Origin: GCA-016699835 sp964543905
Lineage (GTDB): Bacteria > Planctomycetota > Phycisphaerae > Phycisphaerales > UBA1924
Assembly: GCA_964543905.1 (NCBI GenBank)
Contig: CAZIZO010000008.1
Span: 116,671-180,670, forward strand
DNA length: 64,000 nt
Direction: 5' to 3'
This document shows positions 8,527 to 17,533 of the stretch, piece after piece. The position numbers were made by a program, and so were the translations under genes. Numbering within the stretch: position 1 is the first letter of the stretch; each line of letters starts with the position of its first letter. The notes below the pieces were generated by a model. The model made no database searches and had not been told where the DNA came from. It was given only the letters and a program-made list of their open reading frames with translations.

Positions 8527-9654
8527 TCAGCGGCGAGAAGCCGGTGCTGACGAAGGGTGCGCGTCGGTCCCCGTGGCCAACAAGCGATCGACGGCGTCGC
8601 GCACCGAGTCGTACGCCACGTTTTCGATGGCGCACCGATCGGGGTGATCGTTGGCCGATTCCGACTCGGGAAGGGTCGGGTCCGCGAGCAGTTTGACTTC
8701 GGGCGCGTTCGCCCGTGTCGGGATTGGTGCCCAGCGGTGGTCGGTCGGTCCGTAGATGGTGATGAGCGGCACGCCGAACGCCGCCGCCATGTGCCGCGGG
8801 CCCGTGTCGTTGGTCACCATAAGCGAACACCGTCGCAGGATCGCCTTGAGAGATCCGATCCGAATGCCGAGGCGCGGCAATGCCACCACCGGGCACCCCG
8901 CGTACCCGGCAATCGATTCGATCAACTCGCTCTCCGCGGGGGAACCATTCAGCAACACGCGAGCGCCATGGTGCGCGTGGAGGTGCTTGGCGAGGGCCGC
9001 GAATCGCTCCGCGGGCCAGCGCTTCCAGTCCTTATTCGCCCCGGGGTTGAGCATCACGAGGCGTTCACCAGGGCGCACGCCCGCCTTTGCCAGAATTTCT
9101 TCGCCCGCACGTTCTTCATCGGGTGTCGTCGCCAGTTCCATGTAGAGGCCCGGGGGCAGCGCGAGCGGAGCATCACTTTGGGGCTCGCCCCCGGGGAGCA
9201 GCAGGTGCTTTGCCAGGGTGTAGTAATAGTCCACCGCGGGCACGATCGCCCAGTCGCCTTTCGCCGTCTTGGGCGGTCTGAGGGATTCGGTGAGCAGCAG
9301 CCCCCGCGAATCCCTCGCATAGCCGATGCGCCTTGGGATTCCCGCAATCCGGACGATCAAGGCGGTCGAAAACGAGTTCGGGAACAGGATCGCGGTGTCG
9401 TATCGGCGTGGGCGGACCTTGGCCGCGGCGAACTTCGGGCCCATCACGCCGCCCGCACGCTCGACGTGAACCTCATCAAAGAACCCGGCGCCGGCGAGCA
9501 ACTCATCCAGCCCCGGACGCATCAGCCCTCCGATGAACGTTCCGCGAAACGCGTCGCGAATCAGGCGAAGCGTCGGCGTGGCCATGACGCAGTCGCCGAC
9601 CCAACTGGGCATCACGACGAGGAGGCGGAGCGGAGTGGGGCGATCCGGAGGCAT
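8527..9654 (-). CDS. Glycosyltransferase family 9 (heptosyltransferase-like)
   Basis: About 375 residues of the GT9/ADP-heptose LPS heptosyltransferase II type. It opens with LRLLVVMPSWVGDCVMATPTL and later shows RRIGYARDSRGLLLTES, PGANKDWKRWPAERFAAL and NDTGPRHMAAAFGVP, the sugar-nucleotide-binding end. It should transfer heptose, or a related sugar, to lipid A core at the inner membrane. The start at 9654 (MPPDRPTPLRLL) is preferred for length; 9681 is also open, and neither has a clear Shine-Dalgarno. A GmhB-like phosphatase lies directly upstream on the same strand, which supports an LPS role. Confidence 0.85.
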   Translation of the reverse strand: MPPDRPTPLRLLVVMPSWVGDCVMATPTLRLIRDAFRGTFIGGLMRPGLDELLAGAGFFDEVHVERAGGVMGPKFAAAKVRPRRYDTAILFPNSFSTALIVRIAGIPRRIGYARDSRGLLLTESLRPPKTAKGDWAIVPAVDYYYTLAKHLLLPGGEPQSDAPLALPPGLYMELATTPDEERAGEEILAKAGVRPGERLVMLNPGANKDWKRWPAERFAALAKHLHAHHGARVLLNGSPAESELIESIAGYAGCPVVALPRLGIRIGSLKAILRRCSLMVTNDTGPRHMAAAFGVPLITIYGPTDHRWAPIPTRANAPEVKLLADPTLPESESANDHPDRCAIENVAYDSVRDAVDRLLATGTDAHPSSAPASRR

Positions 9655-9829
9655 GGGTGAGGTGAGCCACGACGGGCGCAAACGAAGGCCAGGATGCAGA
9701 ACGTAGGGGGGCGGGGTGCGTGCGGTGGGATGCTTGGGCGACGTCTGCGACGATCCTCCATTGGCTCTGCGGGGCGGATGTCTCCCACATGTCGGCGCAA
9801 GGGATGCTTCTCCCTTGGCTTCGTCGCGC

Positions 9830-10705
9830 TTAGGCCTCCTCGATCTCCCTCGCGGTGCCCCACAAGGGCCCGTCCCGATACTTTCCCTCGTACCAGGCGT
9901 TTGTCACGCGACGTAACTCGGCCGCAAACCCAAGGGCCGCGAATCGATCCAGCGGCAACCACAAGCGAATCTCCCGCGGAGATGTATCCAGGGCGAGGAC
10001 CGTCATGCCCGAGCGCTCGGCGAGGGCTCGGGCCGAGGACTCCACCATCCCGCGCACGCCCGCGTCTCGCAGCGGTTCCCCTGACAGGGCGCGGAGGGTC
10101 ACCCAGGTGCCGCCCACGTTCATCGGTGGGATGATCCGTTCCGTGGCCGCGAGGAGATCGGGCACGTCGCCCCCACACCCCACGCGCAGGCATCGCTCTC
10201 GTGGCAATCCGGCCCCAAGACCCGACTCGATGTCTCGGGGGGCGTCGCCCACCATCCAGGATTGCGTGAGGTCGATGTTGAGTTCGGCGGCGGCCGCCAG
10301 GATCATCCCCGGGTTCGGCTTGCGCCAGGCGTGGTCATGCGAGCCCGCGGAGAATCGGGAGACGTTGGCTACGGGATGAAACGGGCAGAAATAGAACGCC
10401 TGCACCATCGGCGTGCCGCCGTTCGGCGTCAGCAGCGCCCGCACGCGGTTGTTCACCTCTTCGACTTGCCGCAGCGAGGCGGCCCCACGTGCAACGCTCC
10501 CTTGGTTGGACACCACCACGAGGCGGAATCCGGATGCCACAAGGCGTTCGCAGGCCTCGAACACGCCCGGCAACAACTCGACCTGCCTCGGATCAACCAA
10601 GTCGCCGGCTTTTCCCGGTGGGGGCGGCGCGGGCAGCCCGTTGCATGCGATGAGCGTGTCATCTCGATCGAGGAACACAGCCTTGCTGGGCGGCGTATGC
10701 ACCAC
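9830..10705 (-). CDS. GmhB-like heptose-bisphosphate phosphatase with extra C-terminal domain
   Basis: A HAD-IIIA phosphatase of the D-glycero-D-manno-heptose-1,7-bisphosphate 7-phosphatase type. The nucleophile motif FLDRDDTL (Asp13/Asp15) is followed by VSNQG and WMVGDAPRDIESG. It contains FYFCPFHP, the zinc-loop region, in reduced form. The family is usually near 190 residues. Here about 100 more follow (GTWVTLRALSG... to AREIEEA) that I do not recognise. The start codon is GTG at 10705. Together with the GT9 gene 175 bases downstream it points to ADP-heptose synthesis and transfer. Confidence 0.8.
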   Translation of the reverse strand: MVHTPPSKAVFLDRDDTLIACNGLPAPPPPGKAGDLVDPRQVELLPGVFEACERLVASGFRLVVVSNQGSVARGAASLRQVEEVNNRVRALLTPNGGTPMVQAFYFCPFHPVANVSRFSAGSHDHAWRKPNPGMILAAAAELNIDLTQSWMVGDAPRDIESGLGAGLPRERCLRVGCGGDVPDLLAATERIIPPMNVGGTWVTLRALSGEPLRDAGVRGMVESSARALAERSGMTVLALDTSPREIRLWLPLDRFAALGFAAELRRVTNAWYEGKYRDGPLWGTAREIEEA

Positions 10706-10806
10706 ACAAGATAGGTGGGCGAATCACCCGGCGCGGCACGATAAGTAACCCATCCCGAGTCGTGCCCACCGAGGTCAGCCCAGGAGGTTGTTCAACGATC
10801 TTTCCC

Positions 10807-11475
10807 ATGTCTGGCACCGCCGCACATTCCCCTCGTTCCGTTGGCGCTCTGGGCGGGTGGGTGATCGTGGCCTGCGCGTTTGCCGGGGTGCTCGCGTGGT
10901 ATGTGCGCCGCATCGAGGAGCGTGTCGTCGCACGGGCCTGGGTGGATGAGCGATCGGAGGAGGCTCCCCGCCCGATCGCCGAAGTGGCGTCGGCCATGCG
11001 GCGACTCCAACTCGTGACCGTCGAGATCCACAGCGTCGTCGAGGTGGAAAGCCGCGACGACAGTTGGAGAGGTGGCGCGACGGCGAAGGTGAGGGTCCCC
11101 GTCAAACTGCTCTACGGGACCGACCTCTCGCAGATGAAGATCGACGCCGTGTCGTTCAGCCCGTTGACGGGTGCCTATGTCGTCCGCGTTCCGCGGCCGA
11201 GCCGAGTTGCGACGGAGGTGTTCGGCACGAGCGAGGAGACGGAGGTGCAGGTGGGGTGGGCAAGGCTGCGGAGCCGAGCCGGGGAGTACCACCTTGGGCA
11301 AGCGAGGAAGAACGTCTCGGACCAGGCGCGTCGGATGGTCCTTTCGCCGGAGGATGCCCGGAAGGTGGCCGACGCCACGAGGGAGCAGGTCGGCAAACTG
11401 ATGACGAGCATCGTCGGCGCGACGGGCGCCCAAGCCCTTGTGGACGTCCGGTTCGACGAGGAAGAACGGCCGTGA
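10807..11475 (+). CDS. DUF4230-like membrane-anchored protein
   Basis: About 222 residues with one N-terminal membrane segment (WVIVACAFAGVLAWYV) and an outside domain resembling DUF4230: VVEVESRDDSWRGGATAKVRVPVKLLYGTDLSQMKIDAVSF. Function unknown. The ATG at 10807 is preferred because the membrane segment then lies near the N-terminus. A GTG at 10762 is in frame, and an AGGAGG sits about 18 bases upstream, too far to be decisive. The gene overlaps the next by four bases (GTGA), so the two are co-translated. Confidence 0.65.
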   Translation: MSGTAAHSPRSVGALGGWVIVACAFAGVLAWYVRRIEERVVARAWVDERSEEAPRPIAEVASAMRRLQLVTVEIHSVVEVESRDDSWRGGATAKVRVPVKLLYGTDLSQMKIDAVSFSPLTGAYVVRVPRPSRVATEVFGTSEETEVQVGWARLRSRAGEYHLGQARKNVSDQARRMVLSPEDARKVADATREQVGKLMTSIVGATGAQALVDVRFDEEERP

Positions 11476-12557
11476 CGTGGATACTCCGGCTGTGGCGCGT
11501 CAAATGGGGAATCGCGAGGCTCATGCTCGCGATGTTTCTTGTGTGGGTGGTGGCGATCGATACCGAGGCGAGGCTCGCGCGAAGAGTCCTTGCTTCCCTC
11601 CCGACCTTTGACTTCGTCAGTGAGGTTCGTGCACTTCGCCTGCAGGGGCGGTATGGCGAGGCGCTGGCGATGGCGGCCGTGGGTCGCGACGCGATCAAGC
11701 CTGATGGGCGCGAAGCCCTCGACGCTGAAGAGAAGGCGACGCGCCAAGAGCAAGCCAGCCTGATTCGCAAGGTCAGGCAGGCGGGGCTTGGCGCTCTATC
11801 CGGGCAGGGTGATTCGCTCGAGGCGCTGCTCGGAGCGGTGGCCGCTGATTTTTTCATCGTGGGAGACCTTCGCGATCTGGTGATCCAGGGCGGCAAGGAA
11901 CTGCTCGACAACGACGGCGACGACGTAGTTCTCCTGCTGTCGGTCGCCGGCATCGTCACGACCCTTGCCCCGGAGATCGATTGGGTGCCCAGTGTGCTGA
12001 AGATCGCGCGCAAATCGGGCGCGATGAGCGAGCGCTTTGGGGAGTATGTTGCCGGAGCGATCAAGGCCCGCGACGTGGAGAAACTCAGGCCCCTTTTTCG
12101 TGACACGGCCACGATCGCGCAGCGGGCCTCACCCGCGGGCGCGGTGCGCCTTCTGGCGCTAGCCGACGAACCCGGCGACCTTGCTCGCCTCGCACGGTTT
12201 GTCGAGCGGGAGGCGAACGGAGCCTTTGCCCTTCGAGTCACGGGAAAGACGGGCGTGCGCCTGATCCAGGAGGCGGGCGAGGCGGGCGAGAAACTCGTCG
12301 TCGCCGCCGCGAAAAGGGGGCGTGCGGGCGCGAGATTCCTCGAGTCTCCCGGCGCGCGGGCGCTCCTGCGTCCACACCCGTTGGTGGGCGTGCTGAAGGG
12401 CGTGTGGAAGGGGCACGCGGCCAAACTCGTCGAGCGCGTGCTCGATCGCCTCGACACGAACGCGTGGTGGGTGCTTCCCGCGCTGGTGGCGTGGGCGATC
12501 ATCGAGATCGGGCTGCTCAAGCGTGCGTGGACCCATGCGCCGAGACGAGCGCGCTAG
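11472..12557 (+). CDS. Two-segment membrane protein of unknown function
   Basis: A 361-residue protein starting with GTG, which overlaps the stop of the DUF4230-like gene (GTGA). One membrane helix lies near the N-terminus (ARLMLAMFLVWVVAI) and one near the C-terminus (WWVLPALVAWAIIEIGLL). Between them is a long Ala/Arg/Glu-rich, probably helical region of about 270 residues. I do not recognise a family. Its coupling to the upstream gene suggests a shared envelope complex (inference). Confidence 0.7.
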   Translation: MTWILRLWRVKWGIARLMLAMFLVWVVAIDTEARLARRVLASLPTFDFVSEVRALRLQGRYGEALAMAAVGRDAIKPDGREALDAEEKATRQEQASLIRKVRQAGLGALSGQGDSLEALLGAVAADFFIVGDLRDLVIQGGKELLDNDGDDVVLLLSVAGIVTTLAPEIDWVPSVLKIARKSGAMSERFGEYVAGAIKARDVEKLRPLFRDTATIAQRASPAGAVRLLALADEPGDLARLARFVEREANGAFALRVTGKTGVRLIQEAGEAGEKLVVAAAKRGRAGARFLESPGARALLRPHPLVGVLKGVWKGHAAKLVERVLDRLDTNAWWVLPALVAWAIIEIGLLKRAWTHAPRRAR

Positions 12558-12601
12558 CGGGACGGGAGTTTGGTCCTCCGGTCGCTCGTCGTCGATATCG
12601 A

Positions 12602-14215
12602 TCACTTGGTCAGCATTCCCGCTCGAACGAGATGCTCCTTCATGTCCCGTGGGAAGTCAAGAACTTCCTTCGATCCGAAGATCGATCCATGGTCATGATT
12701 CGGCACGATCTTGATGTACCCGAGCGCCGAGCCGGGTGATTCGTTCGCGGACAACCTCTCGATCTCGCCTTTGAGGAGCGCCACGGCTTCGTTCAAGAAA
12801 AAACTGTCCTGATCACCCACCACCAGGCGCACACGCTCGCGGAAGATCGGTCCATACTTCTCCGGCTCGCTGCGCACGCGAGCGCCGAGGTCGTACGCCC
12901 GGTACGCCTCCGCGACCGCGGGGTCGATCCGGCCCGATTCGGGATCGAACAGGGCCATCGGATGCCCGCGCTCGTTGCGGGGGCCGAAGACGGCAAACCA
13001 TGAATCCCATTGTTGTGCCGACGTGTTGTCCGGGCCGATGACATCCTCACCGCGAGATTCCTGCCGAACCGTCATGAGGGTTCCCGGCCCTCGATAACTC
13101 GCGATCTCGAGGGGCTGGCCGTCCTCGCCCTCGTGTGTGTAGAAGTTCTGCTGCTCATAAATGTTGATCCGCTGGAATCGTCGGAAATCGACGGGGTCCG
13201 GAGCGCTCGACCAGCAGGCGCCAAAGGTCTCGGGATACGTGGTTGCGAGCCAGAGCGTCGACCATCCACCCGACGAATGTCCTCGCAGGAGCCGTGCCCT
13301 GGCGTCCTTTCGAAGGCTGTACTTCGCTTCCAGCGCGGGGATCAACTCCGTCACGAGCGCCTCGCCGCAGGGCCCGTTGTTCGCGGAATCCGCGAATAAG
13401 GTGTGCCCGTTCGGGCCTTCCGGGTCGAGCACGATCCAGAACGTCGACCGCGCCAGGGCGTCATCGCCAACGTTTCGCGCTCGTGCCCGTGCGACGTGCA
13501 CCGCGTCGAGGTGATTTCCGCCAAAGCCCGGCACCTCGTAGACCGCCGCGTACGCCTTGCGCGCGTCATAGTCCTTGGGCAGCACCACGCCCGCGCGCAG
13601 CACGACCTCACGCCCGCGGAACTCCGACAACAGCCGCGACCTCCACTCGAACCACTCCAATCCCTGGACGATCTTCGGCTTCTCGAGCGTCGTCGCGTGC
13701 GTCAGCGTCAGCCGTACGGGACGGTGCTCTTCCCCCGGCGCGACGCGAAACTCGACGGCATCGGAGTACAAGTTGCCCTCATGCCGGCGCCAATCGCTGT
13801 CCTGGCGTGCCACGTCCAAGCGGGCCTGGGCTCGATAGGTGCCCGTCGGCAACTCGTGCGGGCGAACGGGAAATCCATCGGCCGCATCGGCCAACACCGC
13901 ACTCGTCCCGGGCGTCAGATCCCGTACATCCATCCCGAAGATCGGTTGCGGATCATCCCAGAACGGCCCGTCGATGGGCTGCACGCCCGTCCGGAGTCTC
14001 GCGCCGTCCTTGATGACCAGCACGATGAGACGCCCCGAGACGGGCTTGGGGGACATGCCCGCATCCACGCCAACGTGAAACTCAACCCCGGCCCTAGCCG
14101 TGTTCGTCGCGAGCACACCAAGCAACGCCACCACCAGCAACCGTGCACGTGCGGACCATCTCGAGCCCCTGCGCGACACCGGAGTGGGACATTGGTCGAT
14201 CGAAGTTCGGATCAT
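12602..14215 (-). CDS. Secreted esterase/alpha-beta hydrolase (enterochelin-esterase-like)
   Basis: A 537-residue exported hydrolase of the putative esterase (Fes/EstD-like) family. A signal segment (LLVVALLGVLATNTARA) precedes a beta-rich N-terminal domain. The hydrolase core has the elbow GHSSGG with Ser314 as nucleophile, preceded by the family strand EVPGFGG. PNHDHGSI near the C-terminus supplies the likely catalytic His. The gene overlaps the stop of the upstream exbD by four bases (ATGA). This ties it to the exbB-exbD-exbD cluster, consistent with a TonB-type uptake context such as siderophore handling (inference). Confidence 0.8.
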   Translation of the reverse strand: MIRTSIDQCPTPVSRRGSRWSARARLLVVALLGVLATNTARAGVEFHVGVDAGMSPKPVSGRLIVLVIKDGARLRTGVQPIDGPFWDDPQPIFGMDVRDLTPGTSAVLADAADGFPVRPHELPTGTYRAQARLDVARQDSDWRRHEGNLYSDAVEFRVAPGEEHRPVRLTLTHATTLEKPKIVQGLEWFEWRSRLLSEFRGREVVLRAGVVLPKDYDARKAYAAVYEVPGFGGNHLDAVHVARARARNVGDDALARSTFWIVLDPEGPNGHTLFADSANNGPCGEALVTELIPALEAKYSLRKDARARLLRGHSSGGWSTLWLATTYPETFGACWSSAPDPVDFRRFQRINIYEQQNFYTHEGEDGQPLEIASYRGPGTLMTVRQESRGEDVIGPDNTSAQQWDSWFAVFGPRNERGHPMALFDPESGRIDPAVAEAYRAYDLGARVRSEPEKYGPIFRERVRLVVGDQDSFFLNEAVALLKGEIERLSANESPGSALGYIKIVPNHDHGSIFGSKEVLDFPRDMKEHLVRAGMLTK

Positions 14216-14712
14216 TTCGCCCCCTCTGGCTGTCTCATCGCCGGTGTGCTCTTTGCGTCGGACGTCTCCGCGGCGTGGATCAGTCCGTACTTCTTGAGTT
14301 GCAGCCGCTCGCAGATTTCATGCACGCGCACCACATCGTCGTACGGCGTTCCGGGATCGGGCTGGATCGGGACGATCAGGGTCTCGGGTGAGCGACCGTC
14401 GAGGAATGTGCGCAAGACCGCGGCCAAACCGTCGATCGGAATGTCCTCGCGATCGTCCACCTCCAGCCGCGTTCCGTTCGGCGTCACCAGCATGCGGATG
14501 TTCACCCGCCTCGTCTCCTGGTTCGCCGCCGTCGCGTTCGCTTTGACCGTCGGAAGGGTGGATCTGAGAAACCACTCTGGTCCAAGGATCGCGGTGCTCG
14601 ACATGAAGAAGATGAGGATCACCATGACCACATCGACCATGGGCGTCATGTTGGGGCCGTAGTGCATCTCGTGAACCGCCAGCGCGTTGCGCTTCCGGAA
14701 GGGCGTGCTCAT
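14212..14712 (-). CDS. ExbD/TolR-type biopolymer transport protein, copy 2
   Basis: A 166-residue ExbD/TolR protein with one N-terminal membrane helix (MTPMVDVVMVILIFFMSSTAI) carrying the conserved Asp of the proton path in MVDVVM. A periplasmic domain follows (ILGPEWFLRSTLP... DDVVRVHEICERL). Its ATG overlaps the stop of the preceding exbD, and its stop overlaps the esterase start, both by four bases. It should form the inner-membrane proton-driven motor with ExbB. Confidence 0.85.
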   Translation of the reverse strand: MSTPFRKRNALAVHEMHYGPNMTPMVDVVMVILIFFMSSTAILGPEWFLRSTLPTVKANATAANQETRRVNIRMLVTPNGTRLEVDDREDIPIDGLAAVLRTFLDGRSPETLIVPIQPDPGTPYDDVVRVHEICERLQLKKYGLIHAAETSDAKSTPAMRQPEGAK

Positions 14713-15137
14713 GTTCCCCCTCCCGTCCGCTCCGTCGTGAGTTTGACGGACGCCAGCCCCGCCCGACGGCAGGCCTCGATCACGGGCGAGACGTCGGCGT
14801 ACGTCAGCCGACGATCCGCGCGAATCTGCGCCCCCGCCCCTTCTTCCCGAACGCGCAGCGTGTGTTCCAGCGCCTCGACCCCGATTGCTTTCCCTTCCAC
14901 GAAAACCGTGGGAGACCCCGCGCTCCCGGAGATCGTGATCGTGACGTCCTTGCGATCGCGCTCCACGGCCCCGATCTCCGACTTCGGCAGCATGACGCGG
15001 GCCTTCTTGTCCGCGGCGAGTTTGCCCACGATCAGGTAGAACACGATGAGGCACATGACCACGTCGATCAGCGGAGTCACGTTGATCTTGCCCGCGTGGC
15101 CCGGAGATGTGGTGCGACGATCTCGCATGTGGAGCAC
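14709..15137 (-). CDS. ExbD/TolR-type biopolymer transport protein, copy 1
   Basis: A 142-residue ExbD/TolR protein with helix INVTPLIDVVMCLIVFYLIVG, including the membrane Asp, and a compact periplasmic domain ending in ERTGGGT. The reading starts at GTG 15137; an ATG at 15128 (MRDRRTT) is equally possible. It lies 24 bases after the exbB stop. Two different ExbD proteins next to one ExbB is common in planctomycetes and proteobacteria with specialised TonB or Tol systems (family knowledge). Confidence 0.85.
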   Translation of the reverse strand: MLHMRDRRTTSPGHAGKINVTPLIDVVMCLIVFYLIVGKLAADKKARVMLPKSEIGAVERDRKDVTITISGSAGSPTVFVEGKAIGVEALEHTLRVREEGAGAQIRADRRLTYADVSPVIEACRRAGLASVKLTTERTGGGT

Positions 15138-15161
15138 CGCTGGTGCGTGCCGACCTGAACC

Positions 15162-15881
15162 TCAGGAGTGTGTCATCGCTCGGCGCACGCCGCTCGCGGA
15201 CTCGATCGGGGTCTTCAACTCGTCCTGCCCCGCGACCGGAAGCCGGTCCACGAGGTCCGCCGCCAGCATCATGCCCCGCGTGCAGATGCGATCGACCTTG
15301 GATCGGTACATCCCGAACACCAGCAGGCATGGGATGGCAAGACAGAGGCCAAGCAGCGTGTGAAAAAGGGCCTTGGAGATGCCCAAGGAAAGGTCCGCGG
15401 GCTCGGCTTGTCCCCCCGCCGCGCCCAGGCTGGTGAACGCGAGGATCATCCCCCACACCGTCCCCGCCAGCCCCACCAGGGGCCCGAGGTTCCCGATCAC
15501 GTTCAGCGTCTCGATCTTCCGGAACCACCGTGCCGACTCTTCCGATGCGGCCAACTCGGCGGCCTCGCGGAGCGCCGCCCGGTCGCCGTGCAGGCGGGGG
15601 AGCACGGGGCGCAGGGTCCGACAGAGGTAGGAGCCATCGGTTCGCACCAGGTCTTCCAGGTCCGACCATCGCTTTGCCGCCACGAGGTCTTTCAGGCGTT
15701 CGGTGATCTTGGTCGGGAGCATGCGGGACTCTCGAATCTCGAGGAGGCACACGAAGATCACCGTCACGCCCGACAGCGACCCCGCGATGAGCAGCACGGT
15801 GAAGAGGTCGAACGAATCGACAAACAGCGGCCAGATGCCCGTTGTCGGACCGTCGGCGGCGAGGAGAAGGCTTGGATCCAT
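15162..15881 (-). CDS. MotA/TolQ/ExbB proton channel family protein
   Basis: A 239-residue ExbB/TolQ protein with three membrane helices: LFTVLLIAGSLSGVTVIFVCLL near the N-terminus, VIGNLGPLVGLAGTVWGMILAF, and ALFHTLLGLCLAIPCLLVFGM. The G-L-x-G-T-V-x-G-M motif is typical of the family. It heads the overlapping cluster exbB-exbD-exbD-esterase and is divergent from serS. It probably energises outer-membrane transport through a TonB-like partner not present in this window. Confidence 0.88.
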   Translation of the reverse strand: MDPSLLLAADGPTTGIWPLFVDSFDLFTVLLIAGSLSGVTVIFVCLLEIRESRMLPTKITERLKDLVAAKRWSDLEDLVRTDGSYLCRTLRPVLPRLHGDRAALREAAELAASEESARWFRKIETLNVIGNLGPLVGLAGTVWGMILAFTSLGAAGGQAEPADLSLGISKALFHTLLGLCLAIPCLLVFGMYRSKVDRICTRGMMLAADLVDRLPVAGQDELKTPIESASGVRRAMTHS

Positions 15882-16010
15882 GCGGCGATCGTACGTGTGA
15901 AGCGTGTGGCAAGGGTGGGGTGGGCGTCCCGTCCGGGCGGGGCACGCCGTGGACCGTGGTGGGGCGGGTGCATCTCAACCTGAGCACGCCGACTCCTACA
16001 CTCGTCCGCC

Positions 16011-17465
16011 ATGATCGATCTCAAGCAACTGCGTGAAAACCCGGCACGATTCGCCCTGGGCGCCCAGGAAAAAGGCGTGAACGTCGACGTCTCCCGTCTC
16101 GTCGCGCTCGACGCCGAGAAACGCCAACTCCAGACCGAGATGGAGAAACTCCGTGCCGAGCAGAATCGTCTCGCGAAAGAGATCGGGCCGCAGATCGGGA
16201 AGTTGAAGGGGCAACTCAAGGGCAAGCACGGCGACGAGGCCGCGGCGATCGAACGCGAGATCGAGACGCTTTCGGCCAAGCCCACCGCGCTCAAGGCGGG
16301 CGTGCAGGAACTCGAGGCCAAGGTGCAGGCGCTCGAGCCCCAGATCATGGAGTTGCTGCTGCAGGTCCCCCTCCCGCCCGACGCGGATGTGCCCAAGGGC
16401 AAGGGCAGCGAAGACAACAAAGAAATCAAGCGATGGAACCCGCCCGCGATGGCCGGGCGCCCCGCCTTTGACACGAGCGTGTCGTTCGAGCGTCAGCGCG
16501 GCTTTCTTCCCAAGACGCATCTCGAACTCGCTCGCGACCTCAAACTCGCCGACTTCGAACGGGGCGTGAAGATCGCGGGTTCACGCTCCTACGTCCTCAC
16601 GGGCGACGGCATGCGCCTGCACATGGCCGTGCAGCGCTACGCCATCGATTTCATGGTCGAGAAGAACGGTTTTCGCGCGATGAGCGTCCCGACGCTCGTC
16701 CGCGAAGAGACGATGACCGGCACCGGCTTCTTCCCCGCGGGTCGCGAGCAGGCCTATCAGGTCGAGGAGAGCAAAAGAGGCGGCGGCTACGACCTCTTCC
16801 TGACCGGCACGGGCGAGGTTGGTCTCATGGGCGTCCACATGGGCGAGATCCTCGACGAGGCCGAGTTGCCCCTGAAGTACGTCACGGTCTCGACCTGCTA
16901 TCGCCGAGAAGCCGGCGCCGCCGGCAAGGACACCGCCGGGCTCTATCGAATCCACCAGTTCGACAAGGTTGAGCAAGTCATCATCTGCAAGGCCGACGAG
17001 CAGGAAAGCCGGCGTTGGCACAAGACCATGATCGGCTACGTGGAAGAACTCCTGCAATCCATGGGGATTCCCTATCGCCTCCTCCAGTGTTGCACGGGCG
17101 ATCTCGGCGTCAAGAACGCCGACATGATCGATATCGAGAGTTGGATGCCCGGGCGCGGCACCCTCCGAGCCCGAGCCGCCAGCGAGGGGCGCGGCCCCGA
17201 AGTTCCAACGGGCGACTATGGCGAGACCCACTCCGCCAGCCGACTCTACGACTTCCAGTGCCGACGCCTCAACATGCGATATCGCCCCGGCGGCGAGAGC
17301 GGCAAGGGCGAAACAACCTTCTGCCACTCCCTCAACAACACCGTGCTCGCCAGCCCGAGATTCCTCATCCCACTCCTCGAAAACTGGCAGAACGCCGACG
17401 GGAGCGTCACCATCCCCCCCGTGCTCCGCCCGTACATGGGAGGCCAGGAGCGGATCGGCGGCTAA
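16011..17465 (+). CDS. serS: Seryl-tRNA synthetase
   Basis: A 484-residue class II synthetase that charges tRNA-Ser. The N-terminal long coiled-coil arm (about residues 30-110, rich in E/K/Q) is followed by the catalytic core with motif 2 (STCYRREAGAAGKDTAGLYR) and motif 3 region (NNTVLASPRFLIPLLENWQ). A short insertion (about residues 380-400, RARAASEGRGPEVP) sits before GETHSASRLYDFQCRR. A TACACT hexamer ends eight bases before the ATG and there is no clear Shine-Dalgarno, so the mRNA may be leaderless. Confidence 0.98.
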   Translation: MIDLKQLRENPARFALGAQEKGVNVDVSRLVALDAEKRQLQTEMEKLRAEQNRLAKEIGPQIGKLKGQLKGKHGDEAAAIEREIETLSAKPTALKAGVQELEAKVQALEPQIMELLLQVPLPPDADVPKGKGSEDNKEIKRWNPPAMAGRPAFDTSVSFERQRGFLPKTHLELARDLKLADFERGVKIAGSRSYVLTGDGMRLHMAVQRYAIDFMVEKNGFRAMSVPTLVREETMTGTGFFPAGREQAYQVEESKRGGGYDLFLTGTGEVGLMGVHMGEILDEAELPLKYVTVSTCYRREAGAAGKDTAGLYRIHQFDKVEQVIICKADEQESRRWHKTMIGYVEELLQSMGIPYRLLQCCTGDLGVKNADMIDIESWMPGRGTLRARAASEGRGPEVPTGDYGETHSASRLYDFQCRRLNMRYRPGGESGKGETTFCHSLNNTVLASPRFLIPLLENWQNADGSVTIPPVLRPYMGGQERIGG

Positions 17466-17533
17466 CTCCTTGGCCCGCGGGCGTGCGTGTCGCTTCACCA
17501 CGACGGTCCATTGTTCCACACGGTCGAGATCCC

